Positions 40,804 through 51,728 are shown, counted from the stretch's first letter. The stretch: DNA of 64,000 nt from Candidatus Azobacteroides pseudotrichonymphae genomovar. CFP2 (GCF_000010645.1 NC_011565.1:448001-512000); one strand, 5' to 3'. Notes: generated from the sequence alone by a model not told the origin. A program made the numbers and translations.

Positions 40804-41605
40804 TAATTCTCCAAATTCATTTTCATTTTTCTTTTTTTAATTCAAACTTTTTCCATTTTTAGAATGTACCTATGTTGTGCATTGATTTTGTAATCAACAT
40901 TACCTTTATTTCAATAAATTATTTCGAAGAAAGGTTATTTAATATTTTAACAGAAAGTATGATTATTAATAATCATAAAAAGATTGGATCGAATAACATT
41001 GGATAATTTCTATAGACCGAGATTGGTAACTTAATAATTTTTCTTCTCATACTTAACTCCAAGTTTTTCATTCTTGTACTATAATACCAAAGATCTTCAG
41101 TTTCTAGTTGAAAGAGTTCTGCAAGAGGACCATGAGCAAAAATAGGCTATACGGAGCACTAAGATCAGTAATAGATTTTCATAAATCGAACCCTATTTTA
41201 TTTTTTAGCTTTACACCTATATTTATCAAATATTTCAGACTTTCCATTTTTGAGATCGTTTCTTCAAGATTAATTCCATTATTATTCTTGCTATAACATT
41301 TATTTGGCGTACTCTCATGAGTTTTTTTATAAAAAAAGAAAAAGAAGGAGTATCATTTCTTACCACTCCCTTCTCTTTTTTTATTAGATACATAATCTAC
41401 TTTAAATTTCTGATTATTTCTGTACGATTCCCTATTATGAGGATTGTAAGAGAGTTTATCTTTGTTTTTTAACAAAATACCATATTCGCAATCGGCATGG
41501 TAATACCATGCTAACATCAGTAACAAAACACCGACTTCTTATTAAGAAGCTATAAATTCCCCTTATTTGATTTTTAAGTTTTGTTTTTTCTCTTTCTATT
41601 GGTTT
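40804..41605. other. Spacer between convergent nadB and gapA
   Basis: About 800 bases without a gene; the short plus-strand frame at 41108-41296 has no recognisable product. The region has a terminator-like inverted repeat at 41331-41382, a hairpin at 41495-41511 (GCATGGTA arm) and another at 41535-41549 (CTTCTTA arm). Confidence 0.6.
41331..41382. terminator. Bidirectional terminator candidate
   Basis: An A-rich arm (AAAAAAAGA...GAAGGAGT) pairs, with a bulge, to ACTCCCTTCTCTTTTTTT. With A-run on one side and T-run on the other it can terminate both the nadB (+) and gapA (-) transcripts. Confidence 0.6.
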
Positions 41606-42622
<1,017 letters not shown>

Positions 42623-42855
42623 TTAAAAAAACAAAACTGTTACAGTTTCTTGCTATAAAGGTAATTTTTTTTTTGAAAATTTACCAAAAGGAGTTTCAAT
42701 TTTCTGTCTTTGCAGTTATTCCCTATTTTGCGTAGAGAAAATAAAATTGCACGTGAATATTAATAAATTCAATAAATTATATTTACTCAATTTTTTTTTC
42801 TTTCAGTATACGAAAGCCACAACCACACAGGACAGGTATTAATTTAATTTTTTCG

Positions 42856-43908
42856 TTAAATATTTAGTTTGTTCAATTTTATGTGATACTTTCTTGCATT
42901 TTGAGAATGTTCGTTCAAAGTAGTTACAAAACTATGTTTTCCTGACAGATCTTCTTTCGCACACATATATAAATATGTGTGATTTTGATAATTCAACACT
43001 CCATCTATAGCACTTATAGATGGTATCCTAATAGGGCCTGGAGGTAATCCATGATTTTTATAAGTATTGTAGGGAGAATTAGTTTTTAAATACTTTAAAA
43101 ATATTCTTTTTAAAGTAAAATCTTTTACAGCAAATTTAATAGTGGGATCCGCTTGCAATAGCATTCCCTTTCTCAGCCGATTTAGATATAAACCTGCTAT
43201 AATAGGATATTCAGATTTGAAATTGGTTTCCTCTTCTACAATGGAGGCTAAAATAGAAACCTCTATTGGAGAGAGCAACATAGATTTTGCTTTTATTAAA
43301 CGTTCTGTTGTCCAAAATTGGTTGTACTCTTTTTTCATTTTTTTCAAAAATTCATCAATAGGAATATTCCAATAAATTTCGTACGTATTGGGAATAAACA
43401 TCGCAGGAATGGTTACAGTATCAAAACCAAGGGAATTTACTATGCTTGGGTTATTCAGATAGTCAAGTAAGGCTTTAGAATCTAACATTAATTGATTACC
43501 TATTTGTGATGCAAAGTCTTCTTTCAGACGAATATTGTTAAAAATCAGTTTTACAGGTTTTTGTCGCCCATTCCAAAACATTTGCATTGCTTGTAAATAG
43601 GTCGTTTGGGGTGTTATTTCATATTTTCCAGCTTTTATACTTTTTATATATTTTGTAATTAACGCCAATTGTTTGAAATAGTAGATATTTTTTATATGTG
43701 CTTTAAATTGTAATTGTAATAGCAAATCGTTATAATTTTTTGACTCATTTATGTAAATAGATACAGGGTTATTGATTTCAAAGGCCGGATAAATTATCAT
43801 ATAGCAATAAATAATTCTAGAAATGAATAAAACTATCATTATTAGGGGAATAATATTCCTCATGATAATTTTTTTTGTTTTTTTATCGTTGTCAAACAGC
43901 TTTTTCAC
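42856..43908 (-). CDS. mltG: Endolytic murein transglycosylase MltG (YceG-like)
   Basis: Inner-membrane enzyme that cleaves nascent glycan strands and so sets peptidoglycan chain length. One N-terminal membrane segment (about 16-38, IIPLIMIVLFISRIIYCYMI) anchors it. The YceG domain carries the catalytic glutamate in SILASIVEEETNFKSEYP and then AGLYLNRLRKGMLLQADPTIKFA; the end NGLPPGPIRIPSISAI is conserved as HGLPPGPIRIPS here. The 350 residues are normal. It starts 6 bases after the era stop and is probably translated from the same transcript. Confidence 0.92.
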   Translation of the reverse strand: MKKLFDNDKKTKKIIMRNIIPLIMIVLFISRIIYCYMIIYPAFEINNPVSIYINESKNYNDLLLQLQFKAHIKNIYYFKQLALITKYIKSIKAGKYEITPQTTYLQAMQMFWNGRQKPVKLIFNNIRLKEDFASQIGNQLMLDSKALLDYLNNPSIVNSLGFDTVTIPAMFIPNTYEIYWNIPIDEFLKKMKKEYNQFWTTERLIKAKSMLLSPIEVSILASIVEEETNFKSEYPIIAGLYLNRLRKGMLLQADPTIKFAVKDFTLKRIFLKYLKTNSPYNTYKNHGLPPGPIRIPSISAIDGVLNYQNHTYLYMCAKEDLSGKHSFVTTLNEHSQNARKYHIKLNKLNI

Positions 43909-43914
43909 TTATAG

Positions 43915-44814
43915 TTATTCTGATTTATAGCCATATCGTTTTAGCAAATTATCTCTGTTTCGCCAATTTTTTTCTACTTTGACATGCATTTCGAGAAATA
44001 TCTTTTTATCAAAAAATTTTTCAATATCCTTTCTTGCTGTAAAGCCAATTCTCTTTAGTGCTTTACCATCTTTTCCGATAATAATTTTTTTTTGAGAATC
44101 CCTTTCTGTAATAATTATTGCTTTTATCCAGATAAGGTCTTTTTGCTCTTTGAAAAGTTCTATAGTTACTTCTACTGAATAAGGTATCTCTTTTTGATAA
44201 TATAAGAGAACCTTTTCGCGGATGATTTCGGTTGAAAAAAAACGAGCAGGACGGTCAGTTATAGTGTTTTTTTCAAAGTAAGGGGGAGATTCAGGAAGTA
44301 ATTTTTCAATTCTTTTTTGGAGATAATCGGTGTTAAATTGATTGATTGCTGATATTGGGATAATTTCTGCATTGGGAAGGATTTTATGATATTCTATTAC
44401 TTTTTGTTCTAGTTGTTTCTGATTAAAAAGGTCGATCTTATTAAGAATTAGAAGAATAGGCAAATTAGTTTGTTGCATTTTTTTTAGAAAAAAATCAGTT
44501 TTAACTAGCTGATTCTTAATATCAGATACATAAAGTAGTATATCAGCATCTTCTAATGCTGATTCAGAAAAATTCAACATTTTTTTTTGCAATTTGTAGT
44601 TGGGTCGGAGTATGCCTGGAGTATCGGAGAAAACAATTTGTACATTGGGTTTGTTAACAATTCCTATGATTCGATGGCGAGTGGTTTGCGCCTTAGAAGT
44701 AATAATAGATAATTTCCCTCCCACTAGAGTATTCATTAATGTAGATTTTCCAACATTAGGATTACCTACGATGTTCACGAAACCAGATTTGTGCTTATTT
44801 TCTATATCAGAATG
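43915..44814 (-). CDS. era: GTPase Era
   Basis: Ras-like GTPase with a C-terminal KH domain that assists 16S rRNA processing and 30S assembly. I choose the ATG at 44814 (MHSDIENKHKSGFVNIVGNP), which overlaps the argC stop by 8 bases; an in-frame ATG 33 bases earlier (44847) would run deeper into argC and adds residues not typical of the family. From 44814 the P-loop is GNPNVGKST (18-26), then QTTRHRIIG, FSDTPG and LNKIDLF; the KH domain has IIGKDGKALKRIGFTARKDIE. The overlap with argC and the 6-base gap to mltG indicate one transcript. Confidence 0.95.
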   Translation of the reverse strand, partial: HSDIENKHKSGFVNIVGNPNVGKSTLMNTLVGGKLSIITSKAQTTRHRIIGIVNKPNVQIVFSDTPGILRPNYKLQKKMLNFSESALEDADILLYVSDIKNQLVKTDFFLKKMQQTNLPILLILNKIDLFNQKQLEQKVIEYHKILPNAEIIPISAINQFNTDYLQKRIEKLLPESPPYFEKNTITDRPARFFSTEIIREKVLLYYQKEIPYSVEVTIELFKEQKDLIWIKAIIITERDSQKKIIIGKDGKALKRIGFTARKDIEKFFDKKIFLEMHVKVEKNWRNRDNLLKRYGYKSE

Positions 44815-45763
44815 CATTTGCTTTAAGGAATAGTCCTGTTTTTTCATTCAATCCACAAATGAGATTGAAATTTTGTACTGCCTGTCCAGAAGCTCCCTTT
44901 AATAAATTGTCTATTATAGAGATAATAAATAATTTATTACCATGCTTTTCTAAGTGAAGAATACATTTGTTAGTGTTTATTACCTGCTTCAGATCAGGAT
45001 TCTTATCAGAAATGAAAGTAAAAGCACTATCCTCATAATAGTTTGAATAGATTTGAACAGCATCTTTAATATCTAAATTACTTTCGGTATAAACTGTCGC
45101 AAAAATGCCTCTAGAAAAATTGCCTCTCACTGGAATGAAATTAAATCTAGATGGTTCATAATTTAGGGATTCAGTAATTTCCTTTAAGTGTTGATGGGTA
45201 AAAGCTTTATAAACTGAAATATTATTATTTCTCCAGGAGAAGTGAGAACTTGCTGTTGGCCTTACTCCTGCACCAGTTGATCCAGTAATGGCGTTTATGT
45301 GAATCTCACTTCTTAATAGATTTTTTTTTGCTAAAGGTAATAAAGCTAATTGAACTGCTGTGGCAAAGCAGCCAGGGTTAGCAATATATTGAGCTTTTCG
45401 GATAATTTCTTTGTTCAATTCTGGTAGTCCATAAACGAACCCCCCTGCATTTTCCTTATGGCGAAAATCTATGGATAAATCTATGATTTTCAATTCAGTG
45501 TGAATTGTATGAGTTTCTATAAATTTTTTGCTGTCTCCATGTGCAGAACAAAGAAACAACACATCGATTTCATTCAGATCATATGAATCAGAAAATATTA
45601 AATCCATTTCTCCAATTAAACCCGTATGAATATCTATAATTTTATTCCTCGCATTACTATAGCTATGTACAAATATTATATTTACATTAGGATGATTTAT
45701 TAACAGACGAATCAATTCACCTGCAGTATACCCACCTCCTCCGATTATTCCTACTTTCACCAT
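44807..45763 (-). CDS. argC: N-acetyl/succinyl-gamma-glutamyl-phosphate reductase
   Basis: NADPH-dependent reductase of arginine synthesis making N-acylglutamate semialdehyde, the substrate of ArgD. The dinucleotide loop is VGIIGGGGYTAGELIRLL (residues 4-21), and the catalytic cysteine is C132 in YIANPGCFATAVQLALLPL. HQHLKEI and the C-terminal NLLKGASGQAVQNFN are typical. At 318 residues it is normal for Bacteroidales, where the acyl group is probably succinyl. argG is on the same strand but 1.1 kb upstream, separated by decayed DNA; argD-proC is on the other strand near the left end. Confidence 0.93.
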   Translation of the reverse strand: MVKVGIIGGGGYTAGELIRLLINHPNVNIIFVHSYSNARNKIIDIHTGLIGEMDLIFSDSYDLNEIDVLFLCSAHGDSKKFIETHTIHTELKIIDLSIDFRHKENAGGFVYGLPELNKEIIRKAQYIANPGCFATAVQLALLPLAKKNLLRSEIHINAITGSTGAGVRPTASSHFSWRNNNISVYKAFTHQHLKEITESLNYEPSRFNFIPVRGNFSRGIFATVYTESNLDIKDAVQIYSNYYEDSAFTFISDKNPDLKQVINTNKCILHLEKHGNKLFIISIIDNLLKGASGQAVQNFNLICGLNEKTGLFLKANAF

Positions 45764-46876
45764 ATTATCCGGTTATTTTTTTAACTCTAAAAGAAAAATT
45801 ATCTGAATGATTACTCAAACTTCAAATTTATTATTAATAGAATTGTTTCAAACCTCTTTATTTCATTTTCGTTTTTTAATTCGATTCATTTAGCATTAAG
45901 CTTATTTGCTTATTTATTTATCAAATCTGAAAATCTGTTGAATCAGATACATAAATTGTTTCCTTCTTCCAAGAAAAAGAATCAAATATTTCCAGAAGTC
46001 TCATATTTTTCAGTCCCATAAATTTTATTTCACAGCTTAAATATGCATTTTTCATTTGTCAAGTAAATTAATTTTGCTGGTACTTTCAAGGATTTTACTC
46101 TTTACTTATGTTTATATAATTTGCAAAGATTGCTTGTATTGGTTTTTCGTTGTTTTTTTAATAGTTAAGAGATTGGAATTGAAATTATTAAGTAATGACC
46201 CCAAGTTTTTGAGAATAAAATTGATGTAATATCAAAAAAGCAATTATGTCATTAACATTTGCATTTTTTCAGAAACTTATATCCTTATACATTTTTGAAC
46301 TCTATTTTATTTCAAAGTCCAAACGTTGTTGCTTAAATAGCAATCATATCGCGTTTATTTGCAAGGTTTGCATAATCCCTTTGAAATATCATATCGCACA
46401 AATTCCATTTTACTTTTTAGATCAGTTATTGCTGTAGTTCCACTACCCATGAATGGAGCCAAAATTATATCTACTTATTTATCTCTAAAATCATGTTATT
46501 TTTATGTTTCCTGGGAGTTGATCAGTTTTAATCGGTAGTACAAATAAATAGCTTCCTTTGTTCGATTTGCAAGTTCAAGTTTTCATAGAAAACACTATAT
46601 AGTAGTATATAAACCAAATTCTTTTTCAATACAATATACAATAGAAGAAAAGGAGCTTTTTTACATCATTCTTTTTGCAAGCTACCCAATTCATAAAATT
46701 TCTTCTTTTTAAAGCTTTGGATTTTATCTTTAAGAAGATCTCTATATGTTTGGATAGGTAGGTAGAGTACCTATTTGGTAACTTTTGTAGAAAGATTCTC
46801 CATGAGAAATATCTCTTAGAGAGCTTCTCTGTAAAAAAACTGTATTTCAAAATCATTATTCCAGTAATACTAAAAA
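45764..46876. other. Spacer between argC and argG with gene remnant
   Basis: In free-living relatives argG and argC are nearly adjacent; here 1.1 kb separates them. The middle part holds the DNA methyltransferase remnant (46340-46480). Open frames at 46246-46437 (+) and 46626-46880 (-) give no recognisable product. 45770-46240 shows nothing else I can name. Confidence 0.6.
46340..46480 (-). pseudogene. DNA N6-adenine/N4-cytosine methyltransferase remnant
   Basis: The minus strand reads DIILAPFMGSGTTAIT, then FVRYDISKGLCK, then in a shifted frame LANKRDMIAI. This fits the C-terminal part of a beta-class methyltransferase, where motif I is normally DPFMGSGTTAIAA followed by GYDISKEYCELANKR. 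The aspartate of DPF is replaced by alanine, an extra C shifts the frame after the K of GLCK, and a stop codon interrupts just before the motif. The remainder of the gene, expected at higher coordinates, is not recognisable. Confidence 0.78.
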
Positions 46877-48079
46877 TCACTTCTTTCTATTCTTTTCCTG
46901 TATCATATGATATATCTTACTTGGAATAGCCATTATTTTTGTAAATCCTTTAATATCATCTGGTGTCCAAGCTTTATTGATTTCTCCATATTTACCAAAA
47001 TTTGTTTTCATCAGATCAAAATCACTTTCTACACCTATTAATGTGTATTGATAAGGTCGTAGGCGGATGATTACTGTTCCTGTTACATTTCTTTGTGAGC
47101 TTTGCAGAAAAGATTCAATATCTCGCATTACTGGTTCAAGGTATTGAGCTTCATGTAAGAACATTCCATACCAATTCCCTAATTGATCCTTCCAATATTG
47201 TTGCCATTTGGTCAAAGTATGTTTTTCCAACATTCTGTGTGCATTGATGATCACTAAAGGGGCAGCTGCTTCAAATCCCACACGTCCTTTAATCCCAATA
47301 ATTGTATCACCAACATGCATATCACGTCCAATAGCATAACGTGATGCTATGCACTCTATTTCTTGTATTGCTTTTACTTTGTCTTGATATTCTTTTCCAT
47401 TAGCAGCTGATATTTCACCATGTTCATAAGAAATTTTTAAAATTTCTTCTCCTTGTTTTTGTAGTTGAGATGGATAGGCATTTTCTGGTAAAGTTTGTTC
47501 TGATCTTAATGTTTCCTTCCCTCCAATACTTGTTCCCCAAAGACCTTGATTTATGGAATACTCCATTTTGATAAAATCAGCCTCAAACCCATGCTGTTTC
47601 AAGTAATTGATTTCATATTCACGAGTAAGTACCATATCTCTTATTGGAGTGATAATGTTAATTCCTTGTGCTAATACATCAAAGGTCAGATCGAAACGAA
47701 CTTGGTCATTCCCAGCTCCAGTACTTCCGTGAGCTACATAATCAGCTTTTATTTTTTTAGTGTAGTTAATTATAGCAATAGCTTGAAAAATGCGCTCTGA
47801 ACTAACTGATATAGGATAAGTTGCACCACGAAGTACATTACCAAAAATCATATATTTAATGCCTTTTTCGTAGAATTCTTTAGTAATATCAAGATTTACA
47901 TGCTTTTTTGCTCCCAATTTGTATGCACGTTTTTCCACTTTTTTCAAATCTTCTTCTGTAAATCCTCCTGTATTCGCTAAAGCAGTATACACCTCATAAC
48001 CCAACTCTTGAGACAGGTACATGACACAAAAAGATGTGTCCAAACCGCCACTGTATGCCAAAACTACTTTTCGTTTCAT
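46877..48079 (-). CDS. argG: Argininosuccinate synthase
   Basis: ATP-dependent ligation of citrulline and aspartate in arginine synthesis. The PP-loop is VLAYSGGLDTSFCVMYL (residues 6-22). Further family blocks are YVAHGSTGAGNDQVRFD, the ITPIRDM segment and SINQGLWGTSIGG. The 400-residue length is normal for the short Bacteroidetes form. It starts about 50 bases after the GNAT gene stop, so both are likely one transcript. The C-terminus IQEKNRKK is basic but unremarkable. Confidence 0.95.
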   Translation of the reverse strand: MKRKVVLAYSGGLDTSFCVMYLSQELGYEVYTALANTGGFTEEDLKKVEKRAYKLGAKKHVNLDITKEFYEKGIKYMIFGNVLRGATYPISVSSERIFQAIAIINYTKKIKADYVAHGSTGAGNDQVRFDLTFDVLAQGINIITPIRDMVLTREYEINYLKQHGFEADFIKMEYSINQGLWGTSIGGKETLRSEQTLPENAYPSQLQKQGEEILKISYEHGEISAANGKEYQDKVKAIQEIECIASRYAIGRDMHVGDTIIGIKGRVGFEAAAPLVIINAHRMLEKHTLTKWQQYWKDQLGNWYGMFLHEAQYLEPVMRDIESFLQSSQRNVTGTVIIRLRPYQYTLIGVESDFDLMKTNFGKYGEINKAWTPDDIKGFTKIMAIPSKIYHMIQEKNRKK

Positions 48080-48128
48080 TATTTCTTAATTATTTTTGTT
48101 GTTATGATTTTGTTTATAGTTTCAGCAA

Positions 48129-48668
48129 CTACTCTTTTTGAGGGTCATATAACATAGCTGTACAAATACAATAGCGGCGGTTTGTTCGTTGTAAGATGTC
48201 GTAATTTACACATCCTTGGCATCCTCTCCAAAATGCTTCATCATCTGTTAGCTCAGCAAAAGTTACCGGTACATAACCTAAAGCTGTGTTGATTTTCATT
48301 ACTGCTGCTCCAGAAGTTAACCCGAATAATTTGGCTTTAGGGTACTTTTCCTTTGATAGTATAAAAGATTTTTCCTTGATTTTTTTTGCTAATCCTTGTC
48401 CTCGAAATTTATCTATTACGATTAGTCCAGAATTAGCAACATATTGTTTATTCCCCCAACTTTCTATGTAACAAAAGCCAGCAAACTCACCATTTAGAAA
48501 AGCAATAACAGCTTTTCCTTCCCTTATTTTCTGTTCCAGATATCCAAGAGTACGTTTAGCAATACCTGTACCTCTTACTTTTGCCGCGTCTTCAATGGTT
48601 TTCAATATCGTCGGAACATATCTAATATGATTTTCATTAGCGATTAATATTTCGATTTCCCGATTCAT
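48129..48668 (-). CDS. GNAT acyltransferase upstream of argG
   Basis: GNAT-fold acyl-CoA transferase: the coenzyme A site reads VIDKFRGQGLAKKIKEKSF (about 82-100), preceded by FAGFCYIESW. C-terminal cysteine pairs (CQGC, CICTAM) are also present. In Bacteroidetes this gene precedes argG, so it is a good candidate for the N-acylglutamate synthase that starts arginine synthesis; with the succinylated pathway it would use succinyl-CoA. That role is inferred from position. It is 179 residues. The argR gene often found just upstream in Bacteroides is absent; a perfect hairpin is found about 90 bases upstream instead. Confidence 0.85.
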   Translation of the reverse strand: MNREIEILIANENHIRYVPTILKTIEDAAKVRGTGIAKRTLGYLEQKIREGKAVIAFLNGEFAGFCYIESWGNKQYVANSGLIVIDKFRGQGLAKKIKEKSFILSKEKYPKAKLFGLTSGAAVMKINTALGYVPVTFAELTDDEAFWRGCQGCVNYDILQRTNRRYCICTAMLYDPQKE

Positions 48669-48759
48669 TCATTGAGATGACAAAAATTATAGAGGACAAA
48701 AGTAAAAAAAAAGTAATAATTTGGGATATAAATGGAAATAAACACAATAAAAATTGTAC

Positions 48760-48789
48760 TTGATCTACTCATAACAATGAGTAGATCAA
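48760..48789. promoter_or_regulatory. Perfect hairpin upstream of the GNAT-argG genes
   Basis: 13-bp arms TTGATCTACTCAT and its complement with an AACA loop, 92 bases upstream of the GNAT start (48668). There is no T-run. It may be an operator-like inverted repeat, a leader structure, or the leftover end of a lost upstream gene. Confidence 0.5.
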
Positions 48790-48949
48790 AAGTTTATTCT
48801 ATTGTAAATTCATACAGCAATTAAATCATCTTTAATAGATATATATTCACTTTAATACGAGAGTTTGTCAATTTGAATACTTTTTTGAAAGTTATTTTTA
48901 TTTATATATCGGAATTACTTATTTCTTATCAACATTTATTGCAAAATCT

Positions 48950-48982
48950 AAAGAAAGAAAGAAAGAAAGAAAGAAAGAAAAA
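48950..48982. repeat. AAAG/GAAA microsatellite
   Basis: Seven to eight tandem tetranucleotides AAAG, ending in a short A-run, in a region without intact genes. Confidence 0.93.
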
Positions 48983-50695
48983 ACAGTACTTCAGTATTTA
49001 TATTGAACCTGTTTACAGGATTGGAACTTTTGTAGGATGGATGAAAGCTCTCATTGGGGTATTATGTAATAGTGATAGACGAATTATTATCGATATAAAT
49101 ATAACTTATGCATAGAGAGTGTGAAAACACGGGAATATGTATTATTCTGATTATTTATATTGACTGTCATGCCTGTTCTTAGTGAGGGACAGACAGATAT
49201 TTCAAGCACATTAATTTTTTTCTCTGATTCAAGGATAAGTGGAAATGTTATCACTTTTATTGAAAAGTGGATTTTTCTTCTAATCCAAGTCATGGAAATT
49301 TCTCATATAAAGCAATTTAGGTTACCAGAATGGGAATAATAGGCAAGAGTTGAACAAAAAGATATCTCAATTGATTTAAAATCGATTTTAATTTGAGTCT
49401 TGGTAAAGGTTTTGATTATTCAGGTAGTTCTGTTTGTATTAAATCTTACAATCTAGGATATAATACTGAAAATAAAATCTTTGCTTGTATCAATCTTAAT
49501 ATTTTTTTGACGATAATGAAATAGAACAGTCCAGATATGGTTGCAAAAGTTGTAATTACATCTATTTACATATGTATTCATTTATCCTAGTGGAATTTTT
49601 TTGTCTTTGTATATACAGGAAGAATGGAATACAGAAAAGTAATTATTATAATGGTGGTTCTATTGATTATTCTATGCCTGATACCATCCCACTACTACCT
49701 TTGTTTAATCCGTGTTTTGGGGTATGGAAAATAAATAAAGGTGAATACTAAGTTTTATTCAAACTGTCTGAAATAGAGTAAAAACAACTTATCGGTTGGA
49801 AGCATTTAGATCAGAGAACAAAAATTGTAAGTGATAATTCTGTAAAGAGGTTAAAGAAGAGGGGATTATCATATGATAATTTTTATGAACTATGGATACA
49901 AATAAGTATGTATACAGAGGTGATTATTTTTTTCTTTATAGATATTGAGAATATCATTAATTCCACCAAAGTCTTATTACTTACTGAATTGGACTTATGA
50001 AAAATCTAATTTAGACTACAATAAATAGATAAGATTTGCTATGTTCAAAATAGCTACTATTTTTATAAACTGGGACATTTTTTCATAAAAGTATAGGTTA
50101 TAAACTATGAAATTTGTTTAAAAGAGAAAAGAAACAATTCTGTTCTCTTTTTCTTCTTTAATATTTAATGCAATGGGATATACTTTCACTATCTGAGTTT
50201 GAAAAGGTCTTCCGTTAACCTATTAAGGAAGTCTATCCTTGGAATAGACTCCATCCAGTCAATATGCACCTTCCCCAAAATGTATTATGGACAACTTTAG
50301 CTTGTTTTTGTCCTAAATTGAGACAATTGAATGGCGACAAGTATAGTTTCATTTCTCCCTTCTCAAGCATTTTATTAAACTATAATATCCTACAATTATT
50401 GCTCATAATAACCCTTTATACAACTCTTATTTATGATAGCATAAATAATTACTGACTCTTTTCTTAAAGGAAAGAAGCTTACAGGAAGAGTCCCGAAGGT
50501 GAAAGTATTGTTTTGGGTTAAATGCGACAAATGAAATATCTCTGCCTGAAAACAGGCAGGCATTCCTTTCATATTGAATTCATTCAATGCTGTTTTCTAG
50601 GATTGTCTCCAACTGAATATATAGTATAGGGAGTAGTTTGGATATTGTCTCATCAGGAATAATTCTAATGGTGACATGAAAAATTACTTTGTCCC

Positions 50696-50743
50696 CTCCT
50701 CTGTATCCTCTTTTTAACTAGTAGCAAAGAGGACACGGAGGAG
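50696..50743. repeat. Long near-perfect inverted repeat
   Basis: 18-base arms (50696-50713 and 50726-50743; inner arm TCCTCTTT / AAAGAGGA, outer arm CTCCT / AGGAG) with one A-C mismatch and one G-T pair; 12-base loop. It could be a transcript end or a mobile-element terminus; no second copy is in the window. Confidence 0.7.
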
Positions 50744-51359
50744 ATTCCATGCAGACTTTAGATAAAATAGAAGAAAATTTAGAAAAAAATAGATGTCCAG
50801 CCGATATGAAAAAAATCACGACATTTTTTATTCGTTCAAAATTAATCGATTATTGGAGTTTTTAAGATGATTGGAATTCTACTCAAGCGCATCAACGATA
50901 CAAAAGGGGATCGGAGAATTTATTTTGAATCATTGTTCTAAACGACTATTCGTCTATGACGCTTGCCTGGATAGGCAAGCCGATAGGATCAATGTTTGAG
51001 TATTTTAATTAGAGCAACTGAGGGTGTAGAGCTTATTAAGTTTGAGAACTAGGAACGAGCGTCCAGCATATCCTCAAAGGTACTTATAATACTGAACATT
51101 ATTCAGCCGAAATTCAATCCGAATTGTGCACCCATTTCACTGACCATGTCAAGTGGATGTAATTGCTCTCCGAAGAAGGACGGTTAGTTAGCAAAAACAT
51201 CCAAGAAACCGTATCGACGAGTAGCTGAACTGTCGCCTGGGAGAGTAAGATTTCTACTTTAATGCCTTTTATTTTTCCCCTTTTGCTATGCCGAATAATT
51301 TCGTATTTACACTCCTTTTCACAAAGAATAATCCTTCAAAGAAGGAATCTTTATAAAGA

Positions 51360-51674
51360 TCATAGTAAAGTTTTAATCTTGACTTCTATATCATTTTTAG
51401 AAGTTCCGCCGATTTGTTTATCTACTAATTCTCCATTTTTAAAAAAAAGAAGAGTGGGAATGCTTCGTATGTTATATTTACTAGATAACTCTTCATTTTG
51501 ATCCACATTCACTTTCCCGATAATAACTCTCTCTTTATACTCCGATGCAAGTTCTTCTATAATGGGAGCAATCATTCGACAAGGGGCACACCATTCCGCC
51601 CAAAAATCCACTATCAAAGGTTTGGTTGAAGCCAGTAATTCATTAAAGTTGTTGTCTGTAATTTGTATTGCCAT
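51360..51674 (-). CDS. trxA: Thioredoxin
   Basis: Small dithiol redox protein reducing cytosolic disulfides. From the ATG at 51674 (MAIQITDNNFNELL) the active site WAEWCAPC has C29 and C32, followed by RMIAPIIEELASEY and the cis-proline motif IRSIPTLLFFKNGELV. I prefer this start over the one 21 bases upstream (MIFYFKS), because the family begins here. Active-site alanine (WCAPC) replaces the usual glycine, a known variant. The protein is 104 residues. It lies downstream of dnaE by 54 bases on the same strand, the Bacteroides arrangement. Confidence 0.95.
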   Translation of the reverse strand: MAIQITDNNFNELLASTKPLIVDFWAEWCAPCRMIAPIIEELASEYKERVIIGKVNVDQNEELSSKYNIRSIPTLLFFKNGELVDKQIGGTSKNDIEVKIKTLL

Positions 51675-51728
51675 ACTTTTAAAGTAAAAAATCAACTAAA
51701 TAATCTTTTTTATTAAAACTTTCATATT

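Larger units (their letters stand above)
48669..51359. other. 2.7-kb region without an intact gene
   Basis: No gene I can support. It holds a perfect 13-bp hairpin at 48760-48789, an AAAG/GAAA microsatellite at 48950-48982, hairpins at 50542-50559 (CTGCCTG arm), 50696-50743 (18-pair stem) and 50961-50980 (GCTTGCCT arm), and coding-like fragments near 49640-49750 and 51035-51245 that I cannot assign. Base composition is less AT-rich from about 50690 to 51250 than around it, consistent with a decayed gene. Confidence 0.55.

Noticed and set aside
44815..44847. Longer era start at 44847
   Set aside because: It would overlap argC by 41 bases and add a non-conserved N-terminus; the ATG at 44814 gives the usual Era start and an 8-base overlap.
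46626..46880. 84-residue minus-strand ORF beside argG
   Set aside because: Its composition is spacer-like (lysine, phenylalanine, isoleucine), no domain is visible, and the methyltransferase remnant lies just beyond it in other frames. Probably a chance frame.
49624..49734. 36-residue hydrophobic ORF (MEYRKVIIIMVVLLI...)
   Set aside because: The same bases in another frame look more like a beta-barrel scrap; a run of T-rich codons gives hydrophobic residues by chance.
50870..51250. Structured RNA gene such as RNase P RNA or tmRNA
   Set aside because: The less AT-rich composition suggested it, but the diagnostic RNase P and tmRNA sequence blocks are missing and a broken reading frame explains the composition better.
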